64,000 bases of DNA, taken from assembly GCF_014651535.1 (NCBI RefSeq), contig NZ_BMXB01000001.1, forward strand, positions 186,001-250,000. Direction: 5' to 3'. The notes beneath the pieces are model-generated. The model saw only the letters and a program-made list of their open reading frames with translations. It was not told where the DNA came from and did no database searches. This document shows, piece by piece, positions 63,248-64,000 of this stretch; position 1 is the first letter of the stretch, and each line of letters begins with the position of its first letter. This DNA comes from Salinimicrobium marinum. GTDB taxonomy: Bacteria; Bacteroidota; Bacteroidia; Flavobacteriales; Flavobacteriaceae. The position numbers and the translations under genes are program-made.

Positions 63248-63757
63248 TTAAATTCCCAAAGATTTCTTCACATCTGGCATTAGGTCATAACCATCAGCCA
63301 TGATCAATCCTGTTCCTGTAGTAGAATCAAGTACGTAATCGTATCCTTTTTCACGAGCTACTTTTTGAATGGTAGTACGTGCTTTTTCCATTACCGGTCT
63401 TAGCAATTCCATTTCCTTATTCTGAAGTTCCTGCATTGCATTTTGACGGTACTCTCCGATTGTTCTTTGAGTTTGCTGAAGTTCGTTGGCTCTTTTTGAA
63501 TTCTCTTCGTCAGTTTTTGTCTGAGCTTCGGCTTCGTATCTCTTCATGGTATTTTGTGCTTCAGAAACCATATCTTTTATCTCAGTGTCATAAGTTTTCT
63601 GAAGTTTCTCCAATTGATTCATTGCAGAAGTGTATTCGGGCATTTGTTCAATCAATTCCTGGGAAGCTATATGGGCTACCTTTGATTGTGCATTAGTAAA
63701 AGCAGTTGCTCCGAAAGTTAAAGCTAGCGCTAATACAAGGGTTTTGAATTGTTTCAT
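63248..63757 (-). CDS. OmpH/Skp-family periplasmic chaperone
   Basis: This 169-aa protein has a signal peptide (about residues 1-23, ending TNAQS) and the long central coiled coil typical of Skp (YTSAMNQLEKLQKTYDTEIK and beyond). The C-terminal half contains GYDYVLDSTTGTGLIMADGY, a hallmark of OmpH. Skp escorts outer-membrane proteins across the periplasm to BamA. In Bacteroidota two such genes often follow bamA. The truncated gene upstream could be the second. Confidence 0.93.
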   Translation of the reverse strand: MKQFKTLVLALALTFGATAFTNAQSKVAHIASQELIEQMPEYTSAMNQLEKLQKTYDTEIKDMVSEAQNTMKRYEAEAQTKTDEENSKRANELQQTQRTIGEYRQNAMQELQNKEMELLRPVMEKARTTIQKVAREKGYDYVLDSTTGTGLIMADGYDLMPDVKKSLGI

Positions 63758-63807
63758 TTTTAAAGTATTAATTGTTGATTTATAGTTCCTGATTTATTTA
63801 TGTATGC

Positions 63808-64000
63808 TTAATTATTTTCTTCTCGTGCTTTGGCAACAGAATCTCTTTTTTGCTGTCGTTCCTCCTGCAGTTTTCTCTTACGTTCTTCGTATTCCAATTG
63901 TCGTGCCGTTCTTACAGAATCTCTTACACGTTTTCGTTCTTCCAGCAATTCCTGCCGTTCCCGCTTACGTTCTTCCCGTGCTGTTTCCCTTTTCGTTACT
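63808..64000 (-). CDS. C-terminal part of an Arg/Glu-rich coiled-coil protein (possibly a second OmpH/Skp)
   Basis: Only the last 63 or so residues are in the window. They are almost entirely charged and helical, with two related blocks (ERKRVRDSVRTARQLE and ERQQKRDSVAKAREEN) before the stop at 63808. The gene lies 50 bp upstream of the Skp-like gene on the same strand, so a related Skp protein is the most likely identity. The visible part is too short and low-complexity to prove it. Confidence 0.6.
   Translation of the reverse strand, partial: VTKRETAREERKRERQELLEERKRVRDSVRTARQLEYEERKRKLQEERQQKRDSVAKAREENN

Overview
The window is a chromosomal segment of a Bacteroidota species, almost certainly a marine-type Flavobacteriaceae member (Gramella / Salegentibacter / Zunongwangia-like). 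The signs are Bacteroidota promoter motifs (TTTG, 17-19 bp, TAnnTTTG), little Shine-Dalgarno signal, several TTG starts, alternative complex III, the type IX secretion/gliding protein SprA with a RemB-like neighbour, and a PiT transporter fused to a PhoU-like tail. No tRNA, rRNA, CRISPR array, prophage or intact insertion sequence was seen, so most of the window reads as core genome. Genus placement is inference.

Layout. 1-5.7 kb: a truncated universal stress protein, a PAS histidine kinase with a response regulator fused to a CRP/FNR regulator, a small membrane protein, an AsmA-like protein and a tandem universal stress protein. 5.8-10.5 kb: rimP-nusA-infB behind a leader that contains an intrinsic terminator. 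11.1-23.1 kb: the respiratory operon actABCDEF-coxB-coxA (quinol to cytochrome c to O2). 23.3-31.2 kb: ruvB, a cytochrome P450 overlapping queG, an exported trehalase that resembles fungal neutral trehalases, and the malic enzyme maeB. 31.4-44.1 kb: ruvA, sprA, gcvH, a VanZ-like gene, two tandem tonB paralogues and a RemB-like outer-membrane protein whose N-terminus looks like a TonB C-terminal domain. 44.2-49.4 kb: the rest of the oxidase: haem O synthase, two subunit III-like proteins, subunit IV, a cysteine-less SCO-like protein, SCO1, a DUF420 protein and a 77-aa CxxC protein. 49.5-57.4 kb: a MacB-type ABC efflux locus (ATPase, two permeases, two adaptors around a TolC) plus tsaB. 57.4-64 kb: MscS, a dodecin gene broken by one stop codon, the PiT-PhoU transporter, a double Nfu_N/NifU protein, murI, an OmpH/Skp protein and the 3' end of an Arg/Glu-rich coiled-coil gene.

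How the genes work together. Two regions 20 kb apart supply one aerobic respiratory chain: the first makes ACIII and oxidase subunits I-II, the second makes subunits III-IV and the haem and copper maturation factors. The sprA-to-remB block makes cell-surface secretion, gliding and TonB energy-transfer components. The points most worth following up are the TonB-like domain on the RemB-like protein, the fungal-type trehalase with an EF-hand-like loop, the terminator in the rimP leader, the nonsense-interrupted dodecin, and a pair of inverted-repeat elements that share an AGGCTGT end.
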